From PVC group bacterium (lineage in GTDB: Bacteria; Verrucomicrobiota; Kiritimatiellia; CAIKKV01; PXCX01): 15,732 nt of DNA. Below the pieces are notes generated by a model. It did not search any database, was not told the origin of the DNA, and saw nothing but the letters and a program-made list of their open reading frames with translations. Positions 1 to 6,715 of this stretch are shown here, piece after piece. The DNA is taken from the NCBI GenBank assembly GCA_003565195.1, contig PXCX01000322.1, positions 1 to 15,732 of the forward strand. The letters run 5' to 3'. Made by a program: the position numbers and the translations under genes. The first letter of the stretch is position 1. Each line of letters starts with the position of its first letter.

Positions 1-48
1 CCGCAAGCGTTTGACGATCGTGTCGTCTGCTTTTGACAGGGGACGCAT
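1..48 (-). CDS. Possible start of a further downstream gene (partial)
   Basis: An ATG at 48 opens a reading frame of 16 codons that runs off the left edge of the window, beginning MRPLSKADDTIVKRLR. A TGA lies directly before the ATG in the same frame. The start lies 23 bases after the stop of the DUF4159 gene, on the same strand, so it would be the next gene of the operon. The purine-rich stretch AGGGAG near 63-68 is rather far (14 bases) from this ATG. It sits closer to two earlier ATGs in another frame, which would give a cysteine-rich and less protein-like sequence. The product is too short to identify. Confidence 0.4.
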   Translation of the reverse strand, partial: MRPLSKADDTIVKRLR

Positions 49-71
49 TCACAGAACATCATCTCCCTGCT

Positions 72-1862
72 TCAACGGCGTGGATGGTTGAGGCGCATGT
101 ACTGGGTAAAGGCGTAGTAAATCACGTTGACGCCCATCCGGTAAGCCCGCATGGCCAGTCCGCGAGAAATCCCTGAATGCCCATCCCGCCAGGCATCACT
201 CAGCTCGCCCTGATGATAAAAGACGACCCAACGGCCACGGTGACGCACGCCCATGGCACGCATTCCGGAGTGATGCCAAAGCGGCGGCGCTCCTTGCGGA
301 AACACGTAGGGCTGCCGGAAAATAATATCGTCATTGGGGATTTCCACGAAGGGCAACTCGGGAAAAGCACGGCGCACCAGGTTGCGAAACTGGGCATCGA
401 AACGGCCACCGGCGTTATCCGCGAAAATCATACCGCCCATTTCAAGACAATAATGACGCAGAGTCTGCACTTCGGCCTCGCTGACCCGCAACGCGCCCCG
501 CATCCCTCCCGTCAAATAAACAAACGGGGGAGCCCGTCCTTTTGGAAAGTGCCGCAATCGATTGATCGCGATCGACTCCGTCTCGGGCCAGATATCGAAT
601 CCGGTCAAGTCTCGAAAACGCAACAGCATGTTATAATCGTAGCCATGTCCCATATTGTGATCCCAATCGCCACCATCATATTCCAGACGGATAAAGCGGA
701 CTCTGGCATTTTCCATGCCATCCGGCCATCCACCCGTCGTGCCACCCCCGTCGCCCAACGCGCCGAGATCACTGGCCTCGTGCATATGCATTGTCATATC
801 ATCGACTTCATCAAAGACCCTGCTATCATCGATTTCGGGAACATAAAAAGAAATTGCCGAATCCGGGTTGAGCAGAAAACGGTCACGCGGTACTCGCTCG
901 ACCTCACGAATCCGCACCATTTCCACGACCGGCTGACCGCTTCCCTTGGGAAGCTCATACGGCGATTCCATCAGACGCAGCCAGAAAAGCAGAAACGGCA
1001 GGATCAGGATGACCAGAATATGCCACGCCAGCGAGCGGTATTGCGCGCGGCGAAAGCGCGGATCATGGCCATGCGACAGCAGATCACGCAGGGTCCGGTC
1101 CGCCCACGTATCCACGCTGTGTCCGGCGGTATAAGCCTGACGGGTGTTACCCATTGCAACGAAAAGCGCATAGGCCGCGATCGCCAAAGCCGTGGGCACC
1201 AGCCACCACCATGATGCCGCCCAGTCCGCGTTGCGCATACCGGTTGTATACAAATCGGACGTTGCGGCATGCAACGCGGCCGGAATCCCCGCCGCCAAAC
1301 GGGCCGCAAACAGCCATAAAGCGGCCGCGCCGGCAACACTGATTTTGAGCAACAACAACGTCAAACGGCGGTGCCAGACCACGGCGGCAATCGCGGTTAC
1401 CCCTTGCAAAACGGCCAACCAGCCCGCGAGGGCGTGTGTCGCGGAAAGCCAGGCAAGCAATTGGCGATCCTGCAGCGCATCCCTGAAAACCGGATCATGT
1501 ACCCAGGGCGCGACCCATTCCGCTGAAGGTGTCAACCAGAAACGCCAACTGGCCAAAGCGGCGACCAACGTAAAAAGACCAAGAATGCAATACCGCGTTA
1601 CATACGGCGTAAGCATTTGGATCAGGCAACCTAATCGCGCGGAGCTCCACTCAAAAAACAGCCTGCCGTAATTCCGGCATAAGCGCCCAACCGGAACGGT
1701 CATCCCTCGCAACCCATGATAACCAGACCGCAGAACTCGTTCAATCCGATCGGAAAACCGTTCGAGCACATCGTCCGCGCGCCGCAACAAGTCGCGAACG
1801 GCTTGCAACGGCTTTAAAAACGAATGTAGCTTGCCCTTTTTATCTGGGTTACGCCGTGCCAT
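72..1862 (-). CDS. Multi-TM membrane protein with C-terminal DUF4159 domain
   Basis: A 596-residue protein. The N-terminal 75 residues are basic. About five hydrophobic segments follow, near residues 90-110, 136-162, 166-191, 217-238 and 278-298. The C-terminal 200 residues match the DUF4159 pattern by eye: FIRLEYDGGDW, LLRFRDLTGFDIWP, FVYLTGG, GGMIFADNAGG, then FDAQFRNLVRRAFPE and WVVFYHQGELSDAW. DUF4159 is an uncharacterised family with a fold thought to resemble class I glutamine amidotransferases; no catalytic role can be assigned. With five TM helices and the basic N-terminus inside, DUF4159 would be periplasmic. The last helix begins SLAWH (S277-H281), the S-x-x-x-H spacing of the TonB membrane helix. 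The ATG at 1862 is preferred over a TTG at 1898 because GGAG stands five bases before it. The gene is the last complete one of the ExbB/ExbD operon. Confidence 0.85.
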   Translation of the reverse strand: MARRNPDKKGKLHSFLKPLQAVRDLLRRADDVLERFSDRIERVLRSGYHGLRGMTVPVGRLCRNYGRLFFEWSSARLGCLIQMLTPYVTRYCILGLFTLVAALASWRFWLTPSAEWVAPWVHDPVFRDALQDRQLLAWLSATHALAGWLAVLQGVTAIAAVVWHRRLTLLLLKISVAGAAALWLFAARLAAGIPAALHAATSDLYTTGMRNADWAASWWWLVPTALAIAAYALFVAMGNTRQAYTAGHSVDTWADRTLRDLLSHGHDPRFRRAQYRSLAWHILVILILPFLLFWLRLMESPYELPKGSGQPVVEMVRIREVERVPRDRFLLNPDSAISFYVPEIDDSRVFDEVDDMTMHMHEASDLGALGDGGGTTGGWPDGMENARVRFIRLEYDGGDWDHNMGHGYDYNMLLRFRDLTGFDIWPETESIAINRLRHFPKGRAPPFVYLTGGMRGALRVSEAEVQTLRHYCLEMGGMIFADNAGGRFDAQFRNLVRRAFPELPFVEIPNDDIIFRQPYVFPQGAPPLWHHSGMRAMGVRHRGRWVVFYHQGELSDAWRDGHSGISRGLAMRAYRMGVNVIYYAFTQYMRLNHPRR

Positions 1863-1867
1863 CACGT

Positions 1868-1871
1868 CTCC
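1868..1871 (-). promoter_or_regulatory. Ribosome binding site deciding the DUF4159 start
   Basis: GGAG on the minus strand, five bases before the ATG at 1862. The in-frame TTG at 1898 has no comparable site, so the shorter protein is favoured. Confidence 0.55.
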
Positions 1872-1913
1872 ATCAAACCAGCCATACTCTTGCCGCAAAC
1901 GGCTCTAAGCCAT

Positions 1914-3005
1914 TCACCAATCAAAATCCAAAGTCACATCGCTTGGTTCTGGCTCCTCATCCGGTTCCGGCAAGGACTCGATTTCTTCTTCAATACTTGA
2001 GCGCGGACGTTCGGTTACGGTATCCGGAGGCGCCTCAGTTTCAACTGGTGGTGCGGGCCGCGTATCAGGCGCCCGATCCCCGGCTTCCGCTTGCTCCTCG
2101 GGTTCCACCGCTTGCACGGCGGCAGGTGTCTCGCCATCGGCGGACGTTTCGGACTCGGGACGCTCACCGCGAATGGTCCAGTAAAGGAACCCTAGCGAGG
2201 TCAGCATCAAAACCGCTACGTGCGCCAGTAGCGACATACGTAAACCGCGCCGCAAAGTCGATTTTTGAAGGTGTGCGATCAACAGGTCGGGATCCGGCCC
2301 CTCCTCGCCCTCGTCCTCTTCGGGAATGGCGGCGGATTGATCGCCATGACGGTTCGCAGCCGCGGCAGCCTGGGCCTGTCGCCGCGTCGCGGCCAGTTGA
2401 CGTTCCAGCTCCGCAATCCGGCGGCGCGCATCTTCCAAAGCCTCGTCATTCCCGGGCGCCGGCGCCGGGGCTTGTTTCTCACGCCGATCCGCCTCAGCAC
2501 GGACGGCTTGCAAACTTTCCGTAATGTTCTTGATTTCCGTGCGCAACGAAGCCGTTTCCTCGGCCTGCGTTTTGCGTTCGGATTCAAGCTCGCCTTCGAG
2601 CCTTTCGACTTCGGCTTGCCGCTTCGCCAGTTGGCGTTCCTGCTCCTCAATGCGTGTGCGTGCCGCGGACACATCCTCCGTTGGCGCGGATGACGGCGGC
2701 GGGGCCGGCTTTTCTTCGGCAGGCGAGGACGCGGACGCGGCGGGGGCTTCCGGCGTTTGCGCTTTGGATCCGATGAACGTCGCCGATGCTTCAGTCGCCG
2801 GCGTGTTTTTGCGAGTTTCCTGTCGCGACACCGCCGCCAGATCTTCGGGAACTTTGGCTATTCCATTGTCCGTACTCGGGACTTGAATTTTTTTGTGACA
2901 TTTGGGACAGTTGATTTTTCTGCCGGCCAACATATTCTTTACCGTCAGGCGCGCATCACAGCGGCCGCATTGAAATTGTAACTTGTTAGGTTGTTCATTT
3001 GCCAT
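1914..3005 (-). CDS. Zinc-ribbon, coiled-coil, single-TM protein with TonB-like helix
   Basis: A 363-residue protein of unknown function. Residues 11-43 form a zinc ribbon with C13, C16, C33 and C36 (FQCGRC ... INCPKC), a pattern frequent at the N-terminus of PVC proteins. A Pro/Ala-rich linker (85-108) and long charged heptad-like stretches (about 111-178 and 188-217, probably coiled coil) follow. An acidic patch and the basic sequence LRRGLR come next, then one membrane helix at about 257-277. The rest is a Pro/Glu-rich tail of about 85 residues ending DVTLDFDW. The positive-inside rule puts ribbon and coiled coil in the cytoplasm and the tail in the periplasm. The helix starts SLLAH (S258-H262), the TonB-type S-x-x-x-H motif, and the tail resembles a TonB linker, but there is no TonB C-terminal domain. 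The layout recalls GltJ/AgmX of Myxococcus (zinc ribbon, TM, periplasmic part). GGGGAG precedes the ATG by nine bases; the gene begins five bases after the exbD stop. Confidence 0.88.
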   Translation of the reverse strand: MANEQPNKLQFQCGRCDARLTVKNMLAGRKINCPKCHKKIQVPSTDNGIAKVPEDLAAVSRQETRKNTPATEASATFIGSKAQTPEAPAASASSPAEEKPAPPPSSAPTEDVSAARTRIEEQERQLAKRQAEVERLEGELESERKTQAEETASLRTEIKNITESLQAVRAEADRREKQAPAPAPGNDEALEDARRRIAELERQLAATRRQAQAAAAANRHGDQSAAIPEEDEGEEGPDPDLLIAHLQKSTLRRGLRMSLLAHVAVLMLTSLGFLYWTIRGERPESETSADGETPAAVQAVEPEEQAEAGDRAPDTRPAPPVETEAPPDTVTERPRSSIEEEIESLPEPDEEPEPSDVTLDFDW

Positions 3006-3010
3006 GGTCT

Positions 3011-3427
3011 TTATCTCCCCTGTTCTGGCGCGCTACCGCGAGTTCCGATCAACGCAATTTCCGCACCGGCCTCACTGAGGGCCATCATAATGTCGCCGTA
3101 TTCCCGGTAAGGCCGGTCACGATCAACCTTGAGCATCACAGTTTTATCTTCGCGATGAGCAATCAAAACCGCCACCGCCGATTCAAGACTATCGGGCGGA
3201 CACGCAGTGCCCTGCAGCCAAAGATTACCGGAGCTATCCAAAACCACGCTGACCATGGATTCGCTCAGTTCGTCGATATCAACCGAGCGCGCCGGAGCCG
3301 CATCGAGATGAGCCTCCTGAAGAAAGACCGATGTCAGCATAAAAAAGATAATCAGCAGAAACGCGATGTCTCCCATCGACGCGATCGGGATAAACAGTTG
3401 AGATCTTTTCCGTCGCGATATTTTCAT
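3011..3427 (-). CDS. exbD: ExbD/TolR-family stator protein, second copy
   Basis: A 138-residue biopolymer-transport protein with a short basic N-terminus (MKISRRKRSQ) and one membrane helix at about 13-35, SMGDIAFLLIIFFMLTSVF. D20 is at the place of the proton-carrying aspartate of ExbD (E. coli D25). The C-terminal 90 residues form the periplasmic domain: VSVVLDSSGNLWLQG and VMLKVDRDRPYREYGDIMMALSEAG, the latter the usual ExbD pattern of one residue set per promoter of the periplasmic dimer. Length is normal for the family. The ATG shares its A with the TAA of the preceding exbD (TAATG), which strongly suggests coupled translation. Two unlike ExbD copies behind one ExbB suggest a heteromeric stator plug, as with AglQ and AglS. 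The symbol denotes the family, not orthology to E. coli exbD. Confidence 0.93.
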   Translation of the reverse strand: MKISRRKRSQLFIPIASMGDIAFLLIIFFMLTSVFLQEAHLDAAPARSVDIDELSESMVSVVLDSSGNLWLQGTACPPDSLESAVAVLIAHREDKTVMLKVDRDRPYREYGDIMMALSEAGAEIALIGTRGSAPEQGR

Positions 3428-3840
3428 TAGCCGTCCCCACCCTCTTTCTCCATCACAGCCAGGACACCGCCCGCGTCCGTAATCGCGGCGACCACCTGAA
3501 AGTAGATTTCGTAAGGAACATCTTCCGCGCTTTCGAGGACCACAATCCGGTCATCCTCCGGCTGTTCCGGTAATTCCATTGCGCGCAACTCACGCCGCAG
3601 GTCATCCAGCGTCACCGTTTTATTTCTAAAAACAATGTGGCTGGAAGAAAGGTTTACCGTTGGGTTCTCCTCGGCGGTCTCGCTTTCGTCCTGGGTGCCG
3701 GCAGGAGCATCCAGACGCGTTCCCTGATGGCGCACAAACGTCGTGGTAAGAATAAAAAAAATAATCAGCAGAAACGCGATATCGGCAAATGCCGACACAT
3801 CGATTTCTGGGGAAGATCTTTTTTTAGACCGGATACGCAT
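3427..3840 (-). CDS. exbD: ExbD/TolR-family stator protein, first copy
   Basis: A 137-residue ExbD/TolR family member. The N-terminus is basic (MRIRSKKRSS), followed by EIDVSAFADIAFLLIIFFIL with D20 as the presumed proton-carrying aspartate in the single membrane helix. The periplasmic part includes VTLDDLRRELRAM and RIVVLESAEDVPYEIYFQVV, typical of the family fold. The ATG at 3840 is chosen, four bases after the exbB stop; an upstream ATG at 3870 would extend the protein into exbB and lacks a binding site and family similarity. No clear ribosome binding site is visible, so translation probably depends on termination of exbB. It differs clearly from the second copy in sequence and linker, so this is an old paralogue pair and not a recent duplication. 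Confidence 0.93.
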   Translation of the reverse strand: MRIRSKKRSSPEIDVSAFADIAFLLIIFFILTTTFVRHQGTRLDAPAGTQDESETAEENPTVNLSSSHIVFRNKTVTLDDLRRELRAMELPEQPEDDRIVVLESAEDVPYEIYFQVVAAITDAGGVLAVMEKEGGDG

Positions 3841-3844
3841 ACAG

Positions 3845-4480
3845 TCAAGCGTGGGTATTGATGAAATCAACCAGTTCGGTCGCGGATTCCTCGATCTGCA
3901 AGGTCATTTCATCAACACGCCGTGTATAAAGGTTATAAAAAACCACCGCCGGCATGGCAATAATCAACCCCGTGGCAGTCGTAATCAGGGCTTCCGAAAT
4001 ACCGCCGGCCACTACATCGCCGGACAGTCCTCCGGCGCCGGCCATTTCCCGGAAGGCGCGAATCATCCCGGTCACGGTGCCGGTCATACCCATTAACGGC
4101 GCGACACCAGCGATCATCAAGAGCATATTCAGGCGTCTTTCCAAGGCATTGATCACATGAGGCGCATATTCGCTCATGGTCCGTGCAACCGCATCCTCGA
4201 TATCGCGTCCGTCCCGTCCCAGTTTCTCAAGCTTACGGTACCGGCGCAGACCCGCCAGCAACACCGCCGCCACCGGTCCTGATCCACGCGAGCACAAGTC
4301 CATGGCTTCGTCTATTTTACGTTCAGCCAGCAACTGAAACAACGACTCGCGCATCTTGTGGTCATCGACATTTGCTTCACGAAAAACGCTCCTTCTTTCA
4401 AGGATCACCGCCACCACCAGCACGGAAAGCGCCAGCAGGGGCCACATCATAAATCCGCCGTTCAAAATATACTCAAGCAT
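3845..4480 (-). CDS. exbB: ExbB/TolQ/MotA-family proton channel protein
   Basis: A 211-residue inner-membrane protein with the three-helix ExbB/TolQ plan: TM1 at about 8-28, a cytoplasmic region at about 30-112, TM2 near 117-140 and TM3 near 161-185. Diagnostic motifs are GVAPLMGMTGTVTGMI at the start of TM2 and ISEALITTATGLIIAMPAVV in TM3. E163 and T168 fall where E. coli ExbB has E176 and T181, and T135 corresponds to the channel threonine of TM2, so the channel residues appear intact. ExbB pentamers around an ExbD dimer use the proton motive force to move a periplasmic partner. The gene starts 11 bases after the upstream TPR gene and has a strong binding site. It lies directly before two exbD genes. 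The symbol is a family label; the partners here are not classical TonB or TolA. Confidence 0.95.
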   Translation of the reverse strand: MLEYILNGGFMMWPLLALSVLVVAVILERRSVFREANVDDHKMRESLFQLLAERKIDEAMDLCSRGSGPVAAVLLAGLRRYRKLEKLGRDGRDIEDAVARTMSEYAPHVINALERRLNMLLMIAGVAPLMGMTGTVTGMIRAFREMAGAGGLSGDVVAGGISEALITTATGLIIAMPAVVFYNLYTRRVDEMTLQIEESATELVDFINTHA

Positions 4481-4486
4481 GCCATG

Positions 4487-4493
4487 CCTCCTT
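4487..4493 (-). promoter_or_regulatory. Strong ribosome binding site of exbB
   Basis: AAGGAGG on the minus strand, six bases before the exbB ATG. It overlaps the TAA stop of the upstream TPR gene. This is the strongest site in the downstream operon and suggests that the stator protein is made in higher amounts than its neighbours. Confidence 0.7.
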
Positions 4494-6678
4494 ATCGTGT
4501 CCTTTGCCGCAACCTTGTTGCCAGTTCCCGACCGCGTTCCGCATAGGCGCTTTGCGGATACGCAAACGCCAATTGATCAAGTTTATCGATAGCCTCATGC
4601 GACCGATTCAATCGCGCCAACACCACGCCCCACCGGAAAAGCATACTATCCAAAAAGTCGGCATCCGGATAGTCCATGAATACGATTTCCAGCATCTCCA
4701 GGCAACGATTGAAATCGCGCGATTCAATGTAATAATCAATCACCTTGTTCAGCGCTTGACCGGCAAAAGGCGAGCGCGGATAATTTTCCGCCAGCGTCCG
4801 GTAGGCGTTAAGCGCCGCGGCCTGCGATTCCCGCATTTCATGAATTTCGGCAATCATGAACTGCGCTTCGGCCTTGAGTTCCGAATCAGCATCAATCGAC
4901 AGAATCCCGTTCAGGATCGGCAACGCTTCCAAAGCTTGATCGTCTTCAATCTTGGCTCGGGCGATCTGCATGAACGCCGCATCAACCAGACTTGAAGCCG
5001 GGAAAAGCGCCAGCAACTCGCGACTGACACGAATTGCGCCCTGCAAATCCCCTTTGGCCAGCAGTAACTCCCACTTGACCTGATACGCTTGCTCCACTTT
5101 GTCTTGTTCCAAGCTCACGCGCAATGAACGCCGAATAATATCATCCACCTTTTCGAGGCCGACATCGGCATTCTCGGCTGCCCGATCCAGTAAACCGACC
5201 GATTCAAAAATTTCGGCCAGCCGCAAGTACATGCGCGCCTCCAGTAAATTCTTACGGGCTCGCAATGCCTCTTCATCAACTTCACGGTGAACAATTCGGA
5301 CATCCTGAATTTGGCCGGTAAGAAACCGTGCCCGGGAAGTACGCATCTGCGGATCATCAAGGGATTCGATATGTACCTCGTCGAGATATTCGATTTTTAC
5401 ATCGTCGCCGTCCGCCGCCATCAGGATATTGCCACCGCCGCCTGTTTTCTCGTTTTCGCCAGCCGCATCTACGACCATAATTTCACCGGTAAACAAACCG
5501 GTATGCGGACCGGTTTCACGCAGGGTAAGTGTCAGCGAATCGCGGATTTCCTCTTCCGCATCCGGATCCACAAACGTTGCGGCCACATCATCGGCCAAAC
5601 CTTCCGGCACCGGGACATAACGACTGGATATGCTCACCTGTACCGTGTCCGGCCGCGAAGACACCGACTTATCAAAATCCCTGACCTGGACAAACGTCGT
5701 CTGGCCGTCAAAAACGCCCGCGACATATTCCCGGAAGGCACCGTCCATGAAACCGGCACGGGCTGTCGAGACAACCTTGGAATGGGCGACGCGAACCACA
5801 TCCTGCTGACCTTCACGGGTCTGGCTATCGATATATTCCACGCTGATTTTTTCGCCGCCTTTAACCTGTAAAACACCGTCATTCATAACCGGCTCGCCCA
5901 GTTCCATATCGATCGACCCAAAATAGTATTCGCCCTCCGCGTCAAAAGGTTCCAGCCGCACGATTTCCTTGTCGCCACCGCTGGTTGTCACGGTTACATC
6001 GAGATCGCCACCCATCCGCATCAGAACCCGTAAATCCTTGTCCTCAACCCGGATGTAGAAGGGTTCACCGCTTTCGACCAGATTGGCCTCGTCAATATTA
6101 GGGGGAACGGTGGTGCCGACCATTCGAAATGCTTCAACCGCTCGGCTCCAGTTCGACAAGCGGAAGTGACTCATTCCAATGTAGTAATAGGCATCATTGG
6201 CATACTCGCTCCAGGGATAGTCCTCAATCACCCGGCGCAACGCCGAAAAAGCCCGGCCATAATCCCCCATCCCGTACCACGCTGCACCCAGGCGGAAATG
6301 GGCCTCCTCAAGGACATTGATGTCCTCGGACTCCGTCGCACGCGACAGGTTCCGGACGGCCAACGAATAATCATGCTCCTCCAAGTAATGCCGTCCAAGG
6401 GCCAGAAATGCTTCAAAGCGGACCGCTGAACGCGGAAAATTGAGAGGCACCGCTCCAATCAGGTTTTCGCCGCGTTCGATTTCGCCGGATTCCAGTAGAC
6501 GCCGGCCGCGACGCAACATATCGGCGGCTTGTTCATCGGCCCGCGCATCCGAGAGTTCGTCTTGGGCGGCAGCAGGCATAACGCCGTTGAAGCCGGTGCC
6601 TATCATCCAGGCTAACGTCACAAGCAAAGCCATGCCGGCGCGAAAACAAACACTTCTTTTCTTTATTTTCATAATCAT
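4492..6678 (-). CDS. Exported TPR protein with two central beta-repeat domains
   Basis: About 728 residues, no recognised gene name. A basic N-terminus and hydrophobic stretch (MALLVTLAWMIGTGF) end at PAAAQDE, a plausible signal peptidase I site near residue 39. TPR-like helical hairpins fill about 48-190 (for example EEAHFRLGAAWYGMGDYGRA). Two beta-rich domains follow, at about 204-310 and 325-465. They contain VQVRDFDKSVSS, DTVQVSI, RETGPHTGLFTGEI and closing strands of the type GGEKISVEYID and GDDVKIEYLD. These motifs recur in the 1521-residue protein upstream. A second TPR block (about 470-728) resembles CpoB/YbgF or BamD-like repeats. The protein is probably periplasmic or attached to the outer membrane. 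The ATG at 6678 sits seven bases from AGGA; ATGs at 6681 and 6672 are possible. ExbB follows immediately, so a role as structural partner of the motor is plausible but inferred. Confidence 0.88.
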   Translation of the reverse strand: MIMKIKKRSVCFRAGMALLVTLAWMIGTGFNGVMPAAAQDELSDARADEQAADMLRRGRRLLESGEIERGENLIGAVPLNFPRSAVRFEAFLALGRHYLEEHDYSLAVRNLSRATESEDINVLEEAHFRLGAAWYGMGDYGRAFSALRRVIEDYPWSEYANDAYYYIGMSHFRLSNWSRAVEAFRMVGTTVPPNIDEANLVESGEPFYIRVEDKDLRVLMRMGGDLDVTVTTSGGDKEIVRLEPFDAEGEYYFGSIDMELGEPVMNDGVLQVKGGEKISVEYIDSQTREGQQDVVRVAHSKVVSTARAGFMDGAFREYVAGVFDGQTTFVQVRDFDKSVSSRPDTVQVSISSRYVPVPEGLADDVAATFVDPDAEEEIRDSLTLTLRETGPHTGLFTGEIMVVDAAGENEKTGGGGNILMAADGDDVKIEYLDEVHIESLDDPQMRTSRARFLTGQIQDVRIVHREVDEEALRARKNLLEARMYLRLAEIFESVGLLDRAAENADVGLEKVDDIIRRSLRVSLEQDKVEQAYQVKWELLLAKGDLQGAIRVSRELLALFPASSLVDAAFMQIARAKIEDDQALEALPILNGILSIDADSELKAEAQFMIAEIHEMRESQAAALNAYRTLAENYPRSPFAGQALNKVIDYYIESRDFNRCLEMLEIVFMDYPDADFLDSMLFRWGVVLARLNRSHEAIDKLDQLAFAYPQSAYAERGRELATRLRQRTR

Positions 6679-6685
6679 CATACTT

Positions 6686-6689
6686 TCCT
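6686..6689 (-). promoter_or_regulatory. Ribosome binding site deciding among three start codons
   Basis: AGGA on the minus strand. It is 4, 7 and 13 bases before ATGs at 6681, 6678 and 6672. The seven-base spacing favours the middle one; the protein changes by at most three residues. Confidence 0.5.
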
Positions 6690-6697
6690 GGGTTGGC

Positions 6698-6711
6698 GGC
6701 TGAACACAGCC
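6698..6711 (-). other. Small hairpin between two TPR genes
   Basis: Five-base perfect stem GGCTG/CAGCC with a four-base loop in the 37-base gap between the 641- and 728-residue TPR genes. It lacks a T-run, so it is not a standard terminator. It could mark an mRNA processing or stability element, or be chance. Confidence 0.3.
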
Positions 6712-6715
6712 AAAT

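Noticed and set aside
177..1214. A 345-codon open frame on the plus strand
   Set aside because: Antisense to the DUF4159 gene, whose protein has clear family motifs. The antisense product is low in structure and has no recognisable signal.
3427..3870. A longer ExbD starting at 3870
   Set aside because: The ten extra residues would overlap exbB, have no binding site and do not fit the short basic N-terminus of ExbD proteins. The ATG at 3840 is better.
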